Below, one piece after another: positions 52,337-61,978 of a stretch of DNA of 64,000 nucleotides. Position 1 is the stretch's first letter. Each line of letters opens with the position of its first letter. The notes below the pieces were generated by a model. That model was given only the letters and a program-made list of their open reading frames with translations. It searched no databases and was not told the origin of the DNA. The DNA lies in contig NZ_MRAE01000009.1 in assembly GCF_002008345.1 (NCBI RefSeq), positions 1 through 64,000 of the forward strand. Direction: 5' to 3'. The position numbers and the translations under genes are program-made. This DNA is from Clostridium tepidum (GTDB taxonomy: Bacteria > Bacillota > Clostridia > Clostridiales > Clostridiaceae).

Positions 52337-53722
52337 TCAGTCCACACCTGCGACTTCCGCTTCGCACGTCGCCTGCGTGGACTGTCTGCTGTTGGATAAC
52401 TTTTTAATTTCCTCCAAGAAATCATATCCTTTTGGTACAAGGGGAGTATAAAACTCTGATATGACACTTGTTCCTACATCAACATAGCCACGACCTTTGA
52501 TTCGCTTTAAGAAGAAATCCTTTTGTACGTCACTGCCAAACATCATGCCATAGCCCATTTCAGACATACGACCTAAAGCCACTCTGAAATTAAACTGATC
52601 ACGGATTCCGTCGCCTAAATATTTTGCGTCTGGACGTTGACAAGCCAGTATTAGAAAGAAGCCAGCTTGACGACCTAACATGACAATCTGTTTCAGCTTA
52701 TTCATAACTGCGGTGTTTTCTTTTGTTCCCAGCATTTCCATGAAAGCGACGTATTCATCAAAGATTAAGAAGTGTGCCGGGAGACCTAAGTAAGCATAAT
52801 TTTTGCCAGTCTTATAGTTCTTCATCTGCTTCATTTCCTCACTACGTTTCATCATTTCTTCATAGAATGTTTCAATGCAAGAAAGCAAGTCTTCTTTTCT
52901 ATAGTAGACATTTGCCATCACAGAACCTAAGTCCGCAAGGTCAGCATTTTTCGGGTCAAGAATATACAGTTTTGAATCTGTATGAAGCAAGGCTTCAATC
53001 AGTGTCAGTATAAAGTAAGTTTTACCGCCACCTGTACCACCAGCAATCAACATATGAGGGAGCTTATCATATTCCCACCATACGTTTTTCATTAAGCGAA
53101 GTTTACCATCTTTAGCTTCTACTTCATCAATAGAAATACGACTGGCTATGGTGTCATAGAGCAAAGTATATTCCACATAGGAATCCTTTAACTCTTTATC
53201 CGTCAGCTCACAGTACAAGCCACTCTCTAATTTCTTTTCCAAGTGTAAGAGTTGGTCTTGATATTTTCCCAGCGTGATTTCCACCCGTATCTGTATCAAG
53301 CCATTTTTAAGTCGATAATACATTTTAGGGAAGTAGGTTATCTTTTCCTTTGTACGACCAGCACTATCTTTAAAGAAACCCTCTGTTTTGACCTGTTCAG
53401 ATTCATACCACTTGTTTTCAAGTATCATCTTTGCCAGTTTTTGACGGTGGTAAAGTTGTTTAACCGTATCATAGCGAACCCGTTTGAATACAAACGCTAC
53501 CAGCAAGCAGATAAGAATTGCGACACTGAAACTGATAATTAAATAGGGAATGTCAATCTTATCTGCTTGTGATAGGTTAAAATCCTGCCAGTTGATCTGC
53601 TGGATTGTCTTCACATGAAACAGTCCGACAACCAGCAGGAAAACAGGCAGGAGTGACGCTATCGTAAAATGAAAGACTAAATCTTTACCAGATGGGCGAA
53701 TCCTTTTACCACGCTGTTTCAT
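52337..53722 (-). CDS. orf21: Tn916 Orf21, FtsK/SpoIIIE-type coupling ATPase
   Basis: A 461-residue protein with two N-terminal membrane segments (about 20-75) and an FtsK-like motor domain: Walker A GGTGGGKTYFILTL near 215 and Walker B HFLIFDEYVAFM near 310. It delivers the nicked DNA to the channel; homologue of ConQ. Directly upstream of oriT in its direction of transcription. Intact. Confidence 0.95.
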   Translation of the reverse strand: MKQRGKRIRPSGKDLVFHFTIASLLPVFLLVVGLFHVKTIQQINWQDFNLSQADKIDIPYLIISFSVAILICLLVAFVFKRVRYDTVKQLYHRQKLAKMILENKWYESEQVKTEGFFKDSAGRTKEKITYFPKMYYRLKNGLIQIRVEITLGKYQDQLLHLEKKLESGLYCELTDKELKDSYVEYTLLYDTIASRISIDEVEAKDGKLRLMKNVWWEYDKLPHMLIAGGTGGGKTYFILTLIEALLHTDSKLYILDPKNADLADLGSVMANVYYRKEDLLSCIETFYEEMMKRSEEMKQMKNYKTGKNYAYLGLPAHFLIFDEYVAFMEMLGTKENTAVMNKLKQIVMLGRQAGFFLILACQRPDAKYLGDGIRDQFNFRVALGRMSEMGYGMMFGSDVQKDFFLKRIKGRGYVDVGTSVISEFYTPLVPKGYDFLEEIKKLSNSRQSTQATCEAEVAGVD

Positions 53723-53750
53723 GCGAAAAAGTCTCCTTTCTACCTAGCGA

Positions 53751-54137
53751 CTATTTGTCTTGTGTCGGTTCTTTCTTTGCTTGTGGTTGAGCTTTGAATG
53801 AACTAGAATCCTTTGTCAGCACAATATCGTCTGCCTTGATATACCAGTCAACATCTGCTCCTTGATAGGTGGCAGTAGCAACGGTGTCCGCAATGGGATT
53901 GATAAGTTCCACCCGTGCGTTATAATCAAACTCTTTCAAAGGCACGCTGGCAGGAATACTTACTTGAATCATGCGTCCTTGTCCTTTGGATTTTAAGTCA
54001 TAGGTACGTTCCTTGATTTCATCTGAAACCGACCCGTCTTCATTTTGGATTCTCACTTCACGACGTAGAGCAGAGAATTTCAATTCTCCAAAAGTCGTGT
54101 CTTTATCTAATACAATGCCATTTGCTAATCTCATCAT
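53751..54137 (-). CDS. orf22: Tn916 Orf22, YdcP-family protein
   Basis: A 128-residue DUF961/YdcP protein (GIVLDKDTTFGELKFSALRREV, KSKGQGRMIQVSIPASVP, VDWYIKADDIVL) with a short polar tail. Conserved ahead of the coupling ATPase in Tn916 and ICEBs1; precise function unknown. ATG follows AGAGAGGAAAA. Confidence 0.92.
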   Translation of the reverse strand: MMRLANGIVLDKDTTFGELKFSALRREVRIQNEDGSVSDEIKERTYDLKSKGQGRMIQVSIPASVPLKEFDYNARVELINPIADTVATATYQGADVDWYIKADDIVLTKDSSSFKAQPQAKKEPTQDK

Positions 54138-54152
54138 TTTTCCTCTCTTTCT

Positions 54153-54467
54153 TTATTCTTTTATCATGTCGTCAGCATGTAAAAGGTAATTTGTAAAACC
54201 ACGAGTGCCGATTTTGTAGCCCTCTGCGGTAATACGTGGATTGACTAACTTCACACGTTCCTCAAAGCCGAAATGTTTTTCGCCAGCTTCAGCAGGAAGC
54301 ACCACCACAATATCATCTGCTCTTTGAACATCAGAATAGAGATTATAGCTTCTTGATAAGACAGTTAGCCGTCCGTTGATTCTTCGCTGAACGACTTTAT
54401 CCTCGCCAGCAAATTCTAAATTGCCGAATGTTTTTTCCATGTTGGGAATCACAAATTTAAGTTCCAT
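54153..54467 (-). CDS. orf23: Tn916 Orf23, YdcP-family protein
   Basis: A 104-residue DUF961/YdcP protein (FVIPNMEKTFGNLEFAGED, IVVVLPAEAGEKHFGFEERVKLVNP), a paralogue of orf22, which follows 15 bases later. ATG follows AGGATAGGTAAAAAT. Early gene of the transfer operon. Confidence 0.92.
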   Translation of the reverse strand: MELKFVIPNMEKTFGNLEFAGEDKVVQRRINGRLTVLSRSYNLYSDVQRADDIVVVLPAEAGEKHFGFEERVKLVNPRITAEGYKIGTRGFTNYLLHADDMIKE

Positions 54468-54489
54468 ATTTTTACCTATCCTTTCTTTT

Positions 54490-54564
54490 TTATTGGCTGA
54501 ATGAATGTTTGATGGTCTTAAAGAGTGGGGAACGACCTTTTGATTCTTGATTTTTTGTTTTCAT
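54490..54564 (-). CDS. Short basic peptide at the Tn916 left end (orf24 position)
   Basis: MKTKNQESKGRSPLFKTIKH then SFSQ: 24 residues, with GAAAGGAAGTGAACTT before the ATG. It sits where Tn916 maps name orf24. Too short to classify; possibly a leader peptide for the transfer operon. Confidence 0.55.
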   Translation of the reverse strand: MKTKNQESKGRSPLFKTIKHSFSQ

Positions 54565-54707
54565 AAGTTCACTTCCTTTCAAAATCGGGTAAAAAAATAG
54601 ACACCTCATTTTTTGAAGTGTCTACCTATTAAATATTCAAATTTTATTGGAAGTATCTTTATATCTTCACTTTTCAAGGATAAATCGTCGTATCAAAGCT
54701 CATTCAT
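54565..54707. other. Left-end leader of the transposon
   Basis: A short inverted repeat (AGACACCTCATTTTTTGAAGTGTCTAC-type, AGACACTTC/GAAGTGTCT) at about 54599-54625 forms a terminator-like hairpin before the transfer genes. No ORF. Confidence 0.5.
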
Positions 54708-54730
54708 AAGTAGTAAATTAGTAGTAAATT
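54708..54730. repeat. Int arm-site repeat (DR2 type), left end
   Basis: Two AGTAGTAAATT units in tandem; same orientation as the copy at 37003-37025. Confidence 0.8.
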
Positions 54731-54806
54731 GAGTGGTTTTGACCTTGATAAAGTGTGATAAGTCCAGTTTTTATGCGGATAACTAGATTTTTATGCTATT
54801 TTTATT

Positions 54807-55090
54807 TTAAAAAATATATATTTTTATTTCAGTATTTATAACCTAAAAATTCATTATTAAATAATATTCTAAATATCATTTTTATGTCATTAATTGATAA
54901 AAACAATCTTACATAACCTAAAAATAAGCCATCTTTATTTTTATAATATTTATATTATTTATTAAACTTATGAGAAAATTTATTTTAAATACCGTTTAAA
55001 TTATAATATAATTCTATCCATATAATTCATTCATAAATTTTTATTTTAAGATGAATTTTTGTTGTTTTAATAAAATCTCTTTAAAAAAGA
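54807..55090. other. Host intergenic flank beyond the transposon
   Basis: Very AT-rich. No gene or ribosome site seen. The T/A-rich stretch at the junction fits Tn916 target preference. Confidence 0.5.
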
Positions 55091-55183
55091 AGCTGTGACA
55101 CTAAGGATAAATCCTACAATACATTGCGCTATTTAGATTTGCAAAACAATATATTGTATATAAAATTCTTAATGTCACAGCCT
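55091..55183. repeat. Dispersed palindromic element, copy 2 of 3
   Basis: GCTGTGACACTAAG at the left is complementary to CTTAATGTCACAGC at the right except one C/A mismatch. The internal palindrome ACAATATATTGT is present once exactly and once with changes. It ends 7 bases from the mnmA stop and is followed by TTCTTTTTT on the minus strand, so it can serve as the mnmA terminator. Confidence 0.8.
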
Positions 55184-55189
55184 TTTTAT

Positions 55190-56260
55190 TTACTTTTCAA
55201 TTACTCCCCCACCTATCACTAAATCACCCTTATAAAATACTACGGATTGCCCTTTAGTTATAGCTCTTTGCTTTTCATAAAAATTTACTTTTACTTTTCC
55301 ATGTTCCATTGGTGTTATCACTGCTTTTGAAGGAGTTTGGGAATATCTTATCTTCGCCTCAACTTCCATAGGCTCTTTTAAAATATCAAAAGGTATGTAA
55401 TTTACATCCTTAGCTATAAGTTCTGTATTTAAAAGATCTTCTAGATTTCCTAAAACTACTTCATTTTTAAAAGGATTTATATCTACTACGTACATAGGTT
55501 TTCCAAAGGATATGCCTAATCCTTTTCTTTGACCTATAGTATAGTATACTATTCCTTTATGTTTACCTAAAACATTCCCTTCTTTATCTACGAAGTTTCC
55601 CTCTCTCACTTTATTTGGGAATCTATTTTTAATATATTTTCCATGATCATTATCTGGTATAAAACATATTTCTTCACTATCTTTTTTATTATGAACTCTA
55701 AGTCCTATATCTTTAGCTATTTTTCTTATTTCACTTTTTTTATACTGTCCACAAGGCATTAAAGTTCTTTCTAATTGAAATTGTGTGAGATTATAAAGTG
55801 CATAGGTTTGATCTTTTTTATCATCCTCCGATTTTCTTATTATATATCTATCATCTCTTTTTTCTATAATAGCATAATGTCCTGTAGCGACATAATCTAT
55901 TCCCATTGCCATAGCTTTATCTAAAAATGCAGAAAATTTTATAAACCTATTGCATGCTATACATGGATTTGGTGTTCTTCCTTCTACGTATTCATCTACA
56001 AAATAATCAATAACATTTCTTTTAAAAGCATCTTTAAAATTCATAACATAAAAAGGAATGTCTATTTTATTTGCTACTCTTCTCGCATCTGCTACTGCAC
56101 TTAAAGAGCAACATCCACCTTCTTTTTCTACAAATTCTTCATCATCTTGCCAAATTTGCATAGTTACTCCTATAACATCATAACCCTGCTCCTTTAAAAG
56201 ATAAGCTGCTACTGAACTATCTACTCCTCCACTCATGCCAACTAAAACTTTTTTTTTCAA
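55190..56260 (-). CDS. mnmA: tRNA-specific 2-thiouridylase MnmA
   Basis: Thiolates U34 of tRNAs for Lys, Glu and Gln, using sulfur relayed from a cysteine desulfurase. About 356 residues: PP-loop [16 protein letters not shown] at the N-terminus, ATP-site [14 protein letters not shown], first catalytic Cys in [13 protein letters not shown], second in [11 protein letters not shown], and C-terminal beta domain. GAGGAGGTGGATATT favours the TTG at 56260; a GTG at 56269 overlaps the ribosome site. It ends the sulfur gene block, with nifS-like and larE-like genes upstream. Confidence 0.96.
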   Translation of the reverse strand: MKKKVLVGMSGGVDSSVAAYLLKEQGYDVIGVTMQIWQDDEEFVEKEGGCCSLSAVADARRVANKIDIPFYVMNFKDAFKRNVIDYFVDEYVEGRTPNPCIACNRFIKFSAFLDKAMAMGIDYVATGHYAIIEKRDDRYIIRKSEDDKKDQTYALYNLTQFQLERTLMPCGQYKKSEIRKIAKDIGLRVHNKKDSEEICFIPDNDHGKYIKNRFPNKVREGNFVDKEGNVLGKHKGIVYYTIGQRKGLGISFGKPMYVVDINPFKNEVVLGNLEDLLNTELIAKDVNYIPFDILKEPMEVEAKIRYSQTPSKAVITPMEHGKVKVNFYEKQRAITKGQSVVFYKGDLVIGGGVIEK

Positions 56261-56365
56261 AATATCCACCTCCTCACTAAATTATTAATAAATATCTATT
56301 TACCTATTATAATTTTTTATAATTTTTATTTTGCAAAATTATTATTATATACTACAATTTTAAAA

Positions 56366-56494
56366 TTACTTATTTTTAGATTTATTATTGACTATATTAT
56401 TTTTGTTTAAGTGGCAACAATCTAATTTTTTATTTTCAAATTCTTTCTCATTAACTTTTTCTAACTTTTTTATTAATCTATTAAATATGTTCAT
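56366..56494 (-). CDS. Small LDCC-motif putative metal-binding protein
   Basis: A 42-residue peptide (MNIFNRLIKKLEKVNEKEFE, then NKKLDCCHLNK and a Lys/Asn tail) preceded by AAGGTGATAAT. It matches the clostridial LDCC-motif family of small predicted metal-binding proteins: amphipathic helix followed by LDCC.LN. It lies between larE and mnmA in the sulfur block, which suggests a link with thiol or sulfide metabolism. Confidence 0.75.
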   Translation of the reverse strand: MNIFNRLIKKLEKVNEKEFENKKLDCCHLNKNNIVNNKSKNK

Positions 56495-56652
56495 ATTATC
56501 ACCTTACAGAGTTATTTTTAATATAAATGAACTTTTTCAAATTTTATCTGATACCCACAACACCTATATCCTATATATTATAAGTTTTAATGTATTATAA
56601 AAATATTAAATTTATTTCACTTTGCTAATTATTTTCTTTAAACTATGTTAAA

Positions 56653-57453
56653 CTAATTTTTATTTATTCCAATATTTAAACTACCCATATTATACCCCTC
56701 TGTATCTACAGTAACATATTTAAATCCCAATTTTTTTAGTTTTTCTGATACTTTATCTAAAATATCCTCATTAAACAACTTGACTCTTTCATTTTTAGGT
56801 ACTTCTATTCTTGCCAAATCTTTATGACTTCTTACTCGTACTGCTCTAAATCCTAATTCCATCATATATATTTCTGCCTTTTCTATTCTGGATAACTCTT
56901 CTTCTTTTATTTCTTGGTTATAAGGAATTCTAGATAAAAGACAGGCATAAGCTGGTTTATTCCAAGTTTCTAATCCTAATTCTTTAGATAAAATTCTTAC
57001 TTCCTTTTTATTAATAGAGTTTTCTAAAAGAGGACTTTTAACATCTAACTCTTTTAACGCTCTCATACCTGGTCTATAATCTTTAGTATCATCTAAATTA
57101 GTTCCATCTACTATGTATTTAACCCCTTTTTCTTTTGCTAATTCTTTTATTTTGGTAAACACACTTTTTTTACATATATAGCATCTATCTTCTGGATTAA
57201 ATCTTATTTCTTCAAGCATCGGCACTTCTAAAAAATATGATTTTATTCCTATATTATTTGCTAATTCTTTAGCTTCTTCTATTTCCCATTTAGGAATATA
57301 AGGGGATACTACTGTAATAGAAATAGCCTTATCACCTAGAGCTTCTTTTGCTGCTTTTAATAATAATGTACTATCTACACCTCCAGAAAAAGCTACTGCT
57401 ACACTCTCTAGATTTTTTAAATATTTAATAAGATTGTTATATTTATGATTCAT
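56653..57453 (-). CDS. larE: LarE-like ATP-dependent sulfur transferase
   Basis: A 266-residue PP-loop protein. AFSGGVDSTLLLKAA (about 18-32) is the PP-loop; RCYICKKSVF and PAYACLLSRIPY carry cysteines as in cysteine-cluster forms of LarE. LarE donates sulfur to make the nickel-pincer cofactor of lactate racemase; no larA, larB or larC is visible here, so it may serve another thiolation. ATG follows GAGGGGATGGTATTAAA. 43 bases downstream of the cysteine desulfurase gene. Confidence 0.88.
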   Translation of the reverse strand: MNHKYNNLIKYLKNLESVAVAFSGGVDSTLLLKAAKEALGDKAISITVVSPYIPKWEIEEAKELANNIGIKSYFLEVPMLEEIRFNPEDRCYICKKSVFTKIKELAKEKGVKYIVDGTNLDDTKDYRPGMRALKELDVKSPLLENSINKKEVRILSKELGLETWNKPAYACLLSRIPYNQEIKEEELSRIEKAEIYMMELGFRAVRVRSHKDLARIEVPKNERVKLFNEDILDKVSEKLKKLGFKYVTVDTEGYNMGSLNIGINKN

Positions 57454-57496
57454 TTTAATACCATCCCCTCTAATATAAATTACCTAAATTTAATAA

Positions 57497-58627
57497 TTAA
57501 TTTAATATTTTTTTTAACTTTTTTAATACAAATTCTATTTCTTCCTCTGTATTTTTAGCTCCTAGAGTAAATCTTATAGTTTTTTTTGAAAGTTTTTTAT
57601 CTAATCCTAAAGCTAAAAGCACATGAGATGCATAAGCCGCTCCTGCTGAACAAGCACTTCCTGCTGAAGCACATATTCCTTCATTATCTAAAAGCATAAG
57701 TAAAAGATCTCCATCTATGTTCTTGAAACTCACATTTATGTTTCCTTTTAACCTGTCATCGCCTAATGCACCATTTATTTTAGTTCCCTCTATTTGTAAA
57801 AGTCCTTTTATAAATTTATCTCTAAGTTTTTCTATTCTTTTATTTTCTTCTTCACCATTTTCTTTTAATAAAGAAATAGCTTTTTGAAACCCAACTATAG
57901 CTGCTAGATTCTCTGTTCCCGCTCTTTTTCCTCTTTCTTGACTACCACCATGTAAAAGATTATCAATTTTTGTACCTTTTTTTATATATAAGGCCCCAAT
58001 ACCTTTAGGTCCATATATTTTATGTGCAGCCATAGTCATTAAATCTATGTTCATTTCTCTTACATTTATATGTGTTTGCCCTAAAGCTTGAACTGCATCT
58101 GTGTGAAATAAAACTTTATGACTTCTACAAATCTCTCCTATAGACTTTATATCTTGTATAGTTCCTATTTCATTGTTAGCAGTCATAATAGAAACCAATA
58201 TAGTATCTTTTCTTATACTTTCTTCTAATTTTTTTAAATCAATTCTTCCAATTTTATCTACAGGTAAAAATGTTATTTCAAATCCCTTTTGTTCTAGATA
58301 TTTGCAACTATTTAGAACTGCTGGATGCTCTATAGAAGAGGTTATTATATGTCTTCCTTTTGACTCATTACCATAAGCTACACCTTTTATAGCCCAATTA
58401 TCTCCCTCTGTACCACCAGATGTGAAAAATATTTCTTCTGGCTCTCCTCCTATAAAATCTGCAATTTCCTCCTTAGCTTCATCTATAGCAATCTTTAAAG
58501 TATTAGACATATTGTATATAGCAGAAGGATTAGCATAATATTGAGTTAAATAAGGAATCATAGCATCTAGCACATCTTTTTTTATATAAGTAGTTGCTGC
58601 ATGATCCATATATATATTATTTTTCAT
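57497..58627 (-). CDS. Cysteine desulfurase (NifS/IscS family)
   Basis: PLP enzyme that removes sulfur from cysteine and hands it to acceptors such as MnmA or LarE. 376 residues: YMDHAATTYIKKDVLDAM, the PLP pocket SIEHPAVLNSC, HTDAVQALGQ, Schiff-base Lys in AAHKIYGPKG (about 203) and the catalytic Cys loop SAGSACSAGAA (about 323-333). The short active-site loop follows the NifS-like group of Gram-positives. ATG follows GGTGATTAT. No iscU partner nearby. Confidence 0.95.
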   Translation of the reverse strand: MKNNIYMDHAATTYIKKDVLDAMIPYLTQYYANPSAIYNMSNTLKIAIDEAKEEIADFIGGEPEEIFFTSGGTEGDNWAIKGVAYGNESKGRHIITSSIEHPAVLNSCKYLEQKGFEITFLPVDKIGRIDLKKLEESIRKDTILVSIMTANNEIGTIQDIKSIGEICRSHKVLFHTDAVQALGQTHINVREMNIDLMTMAAHKIYGPKGIGALYIKKGTKIDNLLHGGSQERGKRAGTENLAAIVGFQKAISLLKENGEEENKRIEKLRDKFIKGLLQIEGTKINGALGDDRLKGNINVSFKNIDGDLLLMLLDNEGICASAGSACSAGAAYASHVLLALGLDKKLSKKTIRFTLGAKNTEEEIEFVLKKLKKILN

Positions 58628-58721
58628 ATAATCACCATTACTTTTTTAATATTATTATTTATAGATTTTTTACTATTATACTTTAAAGCTCTATATAAAA
58701 CTATTTAATTTTTAAAACAGA

Positions 58722-59540
58722 TTATTTTTTTCTTTTCTCTGTAACATTTTCTCCAAACCATTTTGTAGATATTTTTTCCAAAGTTCCATCTTTTCCCATA
58801 TCGTCTAGAGCTTTATTTACTTTTTCTATTTTATCCTTATTTTCTTCCTTTTTTACAAAAGGATACGCATTTTCCATCTCTTCTATAGGTTCACCAGCTA
58901 GCTGTAAATTTAGTCCTGATCTTTTTATATTTATAAGGCATGCTAAACTATCTTCTATTAAAGCATCAACTCTACCTAAATCCACATCTTGAAACATTCC
59001 TGAAAAACTGTTATATTGCTTTGCTTTTACGTCTTTTCCTTTATTTTCATTGTTATAATCTTCTATAGATCTAGAATAATTAGTTCCTACCTGAGTAGCT
59101 ACAGTTTTACCTTCTAAATCCTTTAAAGATTTTATATTATTATTGCCTTTTTTTGTAACTAACTGAACTCCTGAATAAATATATGGCTTTGAAAAATAAT
59201 ATTTTTCTTTTTTCTGATCTGTAACAGTTATTTGATTTGCTACAGTATCTATTTTGCCTGTATCTAACATTCCCATAATGCCTGTCCAATCTGATACTAC
59301 AAATTCTGGTTTATAACCTATTCTTTTACCTATATCTTCCCAAATATCAATTTCAAAACCTTGAACTTTTTTGCTATCTTTATCTATGAAAGTAAAAGGA
59401 TAATATTGTCCTGATGTTCCTATTTTTATTGTATTTTCCTTTGTTTCTTTATTATTTTGACCACATGCTGTTACTGCTATTCCTAAAGTTACAACTAATA
59501 ACATAGTTAAAAATAATTTCTTAAATTTTTTTATATTCAT
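58722..59540 (-). CDS. Amino acid (cystine-type) ABC transporter binding lipoprotein
   Basis: A 272-residue SBP_bac_3 lipoprotein: signal peptide with lipobox AVTACG (Cys about 26), then IKIGTSGQYYPFTFIDKDSKKVQGFEIDIW and DTVANQITVTDQKKEKYYFSKPY, typical for TcyA/FliY-like cystine binding proteins. ATG follows AGGAGGATGTAGAA. It lies between the permease gene and the cysteine desulfurase gene, so cystine is the likely ligand. Confidence 0.85.
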   Translation of the reverse strand: MNIKKFKKLFLTMLLVVTLGIAVTACGQNNKETKENTIKIGTSGQYYPFTFIDKDSKKVQGFEIDIWEDIGKRIGYKPEFVVSDWTGIMGMLDTGKIDTVANQITVTDQKKEKYYFSKPYIYSGVQLVTKKGNNNIKSLKDLEGKTVATQVGTNYSRSIEDYNNENKGKDVKAKQYNSFSGMFQDVDLGRVDALIEDSLACLINIKRSGLNLQLAGEPIEEMENAYPFVKKEENKDKIEKVNKALDDMGKDGTLEKISTKWFGENVTEKRKK

Positions 59541-59574
59541 TTCTACATCCTCCTAGTATTATTGATATTTAAAC

Positions 59575-60246
59575 TTAATAAGCTTTTCCTATTTTTCTTT
59601 CTAATATTTTTTGTATAAAATTAAATATTTCTACTATTAACCAATATATTAAAGCTACTGCTAAATAATTTTCAAAAAACCTATAGCTAGATGCGGCATT
59701 CATCTGTGCTTTAGATAATATTTCTGCAACTCCAACAGTAAATGCTAAAGATGAACTTTTTAAAAGATCGATGAAGCTATTTCCTAAAGAAGGTATAGCA
59801 ATTCTAGTAGCCTGAGGTAAAATTATTCTTTTCATAGCCTGAAATTCGGTCATTCCTAAAGATAATGAAGCTTCCATTTGACCTTTATCTATAGACATTA
59901 TGGCACCTCTTATTATCTCTGCCATATAAGCTGAACCATTCATACTCAAAGCGATAACTACTGCCATATAAGCAGGTATTTCTTTAAATGTTGGAATGAT
60001 TTGAGGCATACCATAGTAGAAGAGGAAAAGTTGTATTAAAATAGGAGTTCCTCTAAAAAAAGATATATAGATCTCACTTACTCTATGCAAAACTTTAAAT
60101 TTATACATCCTTATTACTGCCAATATAACTCCTAATAAAACAGCCATAATCATAGATAAAACAGCTATGGACAAAGTTATATGAACATATTTTAAAAGAA
60201 CTAAGTATGATTGTACTAAATATTTTTCATCAAAAATTTTCACCAT
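59575..60246 (-). CDS. Amino acid (cystine-type) ABC transporter permease
   Basis: A 223-residue HisM-type permease with about five membrane segments and the EAA loop MEASLSLGMTEFQAMKRIILPQA. FFRGTPILIQLFLFYYG is a family signature. ATG follows TAGGAGGGAGAA. It lies 39 bases after cysK and 34 before the binding protein gene. No ATPase gene occurs in this block. Confidence 0.9.
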   Translation of the reverse strand: MVKIFDEKYLVQSYLVLLKYVHITLSIAVLSMIMAVLLGVILAVIRMYKFKVLHRVSEIYISFFRGTPILIQLFLFYYGMPQIIPTFKEIPAYMAVVIALSMNGSAYMAEIIRGAIMSIDKGQMEASLSLGMTEFQAMKRIILPQATRIAIPSLGNSFIDLLKSSSLAFTVGVAEILSKAQMNAASSYRFFENYLAVALIYWLIVEIFNFIQKILERKIGKAY

Positions 60247-60285
60247 TTCTCCCTCCTACTATAATTTCCTCTACAATTATTTTTA

Positions 60286-61215
60286 CTATTCGAATACTCC
60301 TGTTGATAAATATCTTTGTCCTGTATCTGGAAGTAATACTACTATATTCTTTCCTTCATTTTCTGGTCTTTCAGCTACTTTCATAGCTGCATATATTGCT
60401 GCTCCAGAGGATATTCCTACTAAAAGCCCTTCTGTTTTTGCTACATTTTTTGTAATTTCAAAGGCCTTCTCATTAGATACTTTAAATATTTCATCTAAAA
60501 TCTCTGTATTTAAAGTTGTTGGTACAAATCCTGCTCCTATTCCTTGAATTTTATGTGCTCCTGGATTCCCTCCTGATAAAACTGAGGAATTTTCCGGTTC
60601 TACTGCTATTATTTTTATATCCTTATTTTTTTCTTTTAAATATTCTCCTACTCCTGATATTGTTCCACCAGTACCTACACCTGCTATAAATATATCTACT
60701 TCACCTTCTGTATCATTCCAAATTTCTACTGCTGTAGTCTTTTTATGCATTGCAGGATTAAATTTATTTTCAAATTGTTGTAAAACAAAAGAATCTTTAT
60801 ATTCTTTTGATAATTCTGTGGCCTTTTCTATAGCACCTTTCATACCATCTTTTCCCGGTGTTAAAATTAGTTCAGCACCATAAGCTTTCAATATAAGCCT
60901 TCTTTCCATACTCATAGTTTCTGGCATAGTTAATATAAGTTTATAACCTTTAGCTGCTGCTACAAATGCAAGTCCTACCCCTGTATTACCACTAGTAGGT
61001 TCTATTATCACTGTATCTTTATTTATTAATCCTTCTTTTTCTGCTTCTTCTATCATGGCAAAAGCTATTCTATCTTTTACACTACTTGCTGGATTAAAAT
61101 ATTCTACTTTTGCTAATATATTGGCTTTTAGTTTATTTTCTTCTTTTAATTTTACTAATTCCAATAAGGGTGTATTTCCTATTAACTCTGTTATATTTTT
61201 GTATATTTTTTTCAT
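60286..61215 (-). CDS. cysK: Cysteine synthase A (O-acetylserine sulfhydrylase)
   Basis: Makes cysteine from O-acetylserine and sulfide. 309 residues: [10 protein letters not shown] at the N-terminus, PLP Lys 47 in [16 protein letters not shown] at 74-79, the phosphate-binding loop [10 protein letters not shown] and SSGAA near the C-terminus. ATG follows AAGGGGAAAATAATT. First gene of the cysK-permease-binding protein block; a possible Rrf2-site lies upstream. Confidence 0.95.
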   Translation of the reverse strand: MKKIYKNITELIGNTPLLELVKLKEENKLKANILAKVEYFNPASSVKDRIAFAMIEEAEKEGLINKDTVIIEPTSGNTGVGLAFVAAAKGYKLILTMPETMSMERRLILKAYGAELILTPGKDGMKGAIEKATELSKEYKDSFVLQQFENKFNPAMHKKTTAVEIWNDTEGEVDIFIAGVGTGGTISGVGEYLKEKNKDIKIIAVEPENSSVLSGGNPGAHKIQGIGAGFVPTTLNTEILDEIFKVSNEKAFEITKNVAKTEGLLVGISSGAAIYAAMKVAERPENEGKNIVVLLPDTGQRYLSTGVFE

Positions 61216-61526
61216 AATTATTTTCCCCTTTCAAGGTTTAATCTTTTTAGAATACTATAAGTTTACATATTTGTTTACTAAGTTTTAAAAATAAATTTTA
61301 TTTATTATTATTTGTACAATATACACTTACTACACATAAAACCATCCCCTTTTATCCAGCATCCATAATATATCTAAATTAAGTAAATATTTTCATTACA
61401 TATCATATAAAATTTAACTCATTTATTATAAAATTGTATTTATTATCTATTATAACTATTAGATAATACCTAATTATTCTTATTGGTTTACTAGGTATTT
61501 ATATTTAAATAAACTGTACTACATTA
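61216..61526. promoter_or_regulatory. cysK upstream region
   Basis: Contains a TAGTAT half-site and related TTAGTAAAC/GTAAAC sequence on the minus strand at about 61246-61285, partly like the operator upstream of the Rrf2 gene. The AATACCTA...TAGGTATT hairpin (61465-61499) and the stop-overlapping hairpin (61516-61539) belong to the Rrf2 gene. Confidence 0.45.
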
Positions 61527-61539
61527 TTATATGTAGTAC
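61516..61539 (-). terminator. Hairpin overlapping the end of the Rrf2 gene
   Basis: GTACTACAT and ATGTAGTAC (9 bp) flank a 6-base loop; on the minus strand AGTTTATTT follows. The stop codon lies inside the hairpin. A second hairpin at 61465-61499 follows. Confidence 0.7.
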
Positions 61540-61964
61540 ATTATATTTTCATTGTCTGATTTTTTGTATGCCTCTACTAAATCTTCTAAAGTTATAGAAT
61601 CTACTACTCTTTCTATACTTTCATTAATTCTATCCCACAAATTCGTCTTAATAGATTTTTCCATTCTATTGTTCAAGTAATCATCATTAAATTCTACTAC
61701 GGATAAATCTCCTTCTAAAGCTCTTAGTATTTCACCTGCAGTTATATGTGCTGAATCTTTTTCTAATATATAACCCCCTTGGGCTCCTTTTATTCCTTTT
61801 ATTAAATTGTTCTTTCTTAATAAAGAAAATATTTGTTCTAAATATCCTTCAGATATATTTTGTCTTTCAGAAATACTTTTTAAAGTAACTGCTTCTTCTG
61901 TAGAATTTATGGCTAAATCTATTATTGCTTTTATGCCATATTTTCCCTTTGTTGATATTTTCAT
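61527..61964 (-). CDS. Rrf2-family regulator (CymR/IscR-like)
   Basis: A 145-residue winged-helix regulator: MKISTKGKYGIKAIIDLAIN, SISERQNISEGYLEQIFSLLRKNNLIKGIKGAQGGYIL. IscR-type cluster cysteines are absent (no Cys in the whole protein), so it is more like CymR, which works with cysteine synthase as corepressor. Its place beside cysK and cystine transport supports control of cysteine metabolism. ATG follows AGAGGAGATTTT. Confidence 0.9.
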   Translation of the reverse strand: MKISTKGKYGIKAIIDLAINSTEEAVTLKSISERQNISEGYLEQIFSLLRKNNLIKGIKGAQGGYILEKDSAHITAGEILRALEGDLSVVEFNDDYLNNRMEKSIKTNLWDRINESIERVVDSITLEDLVEAYKKSDNENIMYYI

Positions 61965-61978
61965 AAAATCTCCTCTTT

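Larger units (their letters stand above)
36891..54806 (-). mobile_element. Tn916-type conjugative transposon carrying tet(M)
   Basis: A complete element of about 17.9 kb with all Tn916 modules in order: int, xis, orf8, orf7, orf9, orf6, tet(M), orf13 to orf18 (conjugation and ArdA), orf19, orf20 (relaxase), oriT, orf21, orf22, orf23 and an orf24-like peptide. The ends are the characteristic Tn916 ends: GCTATTTTTAT preceded by AACTAGATTTTTAT at the left (54781-54803) and CTTTTTATATTTTCTTAAATG at the right (36888-36908), both in A/T runs as expected for its target preference. Ends are placed to within about 10 bases. GC content is visibly higher than the host. Confidence 0.96.

Noticed and set aside
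56388-56600. + strand ORF of 70 codons
   Set aside because: Antisense to the LDCC peptide gene, which has the ribosome site and a recognised motif.
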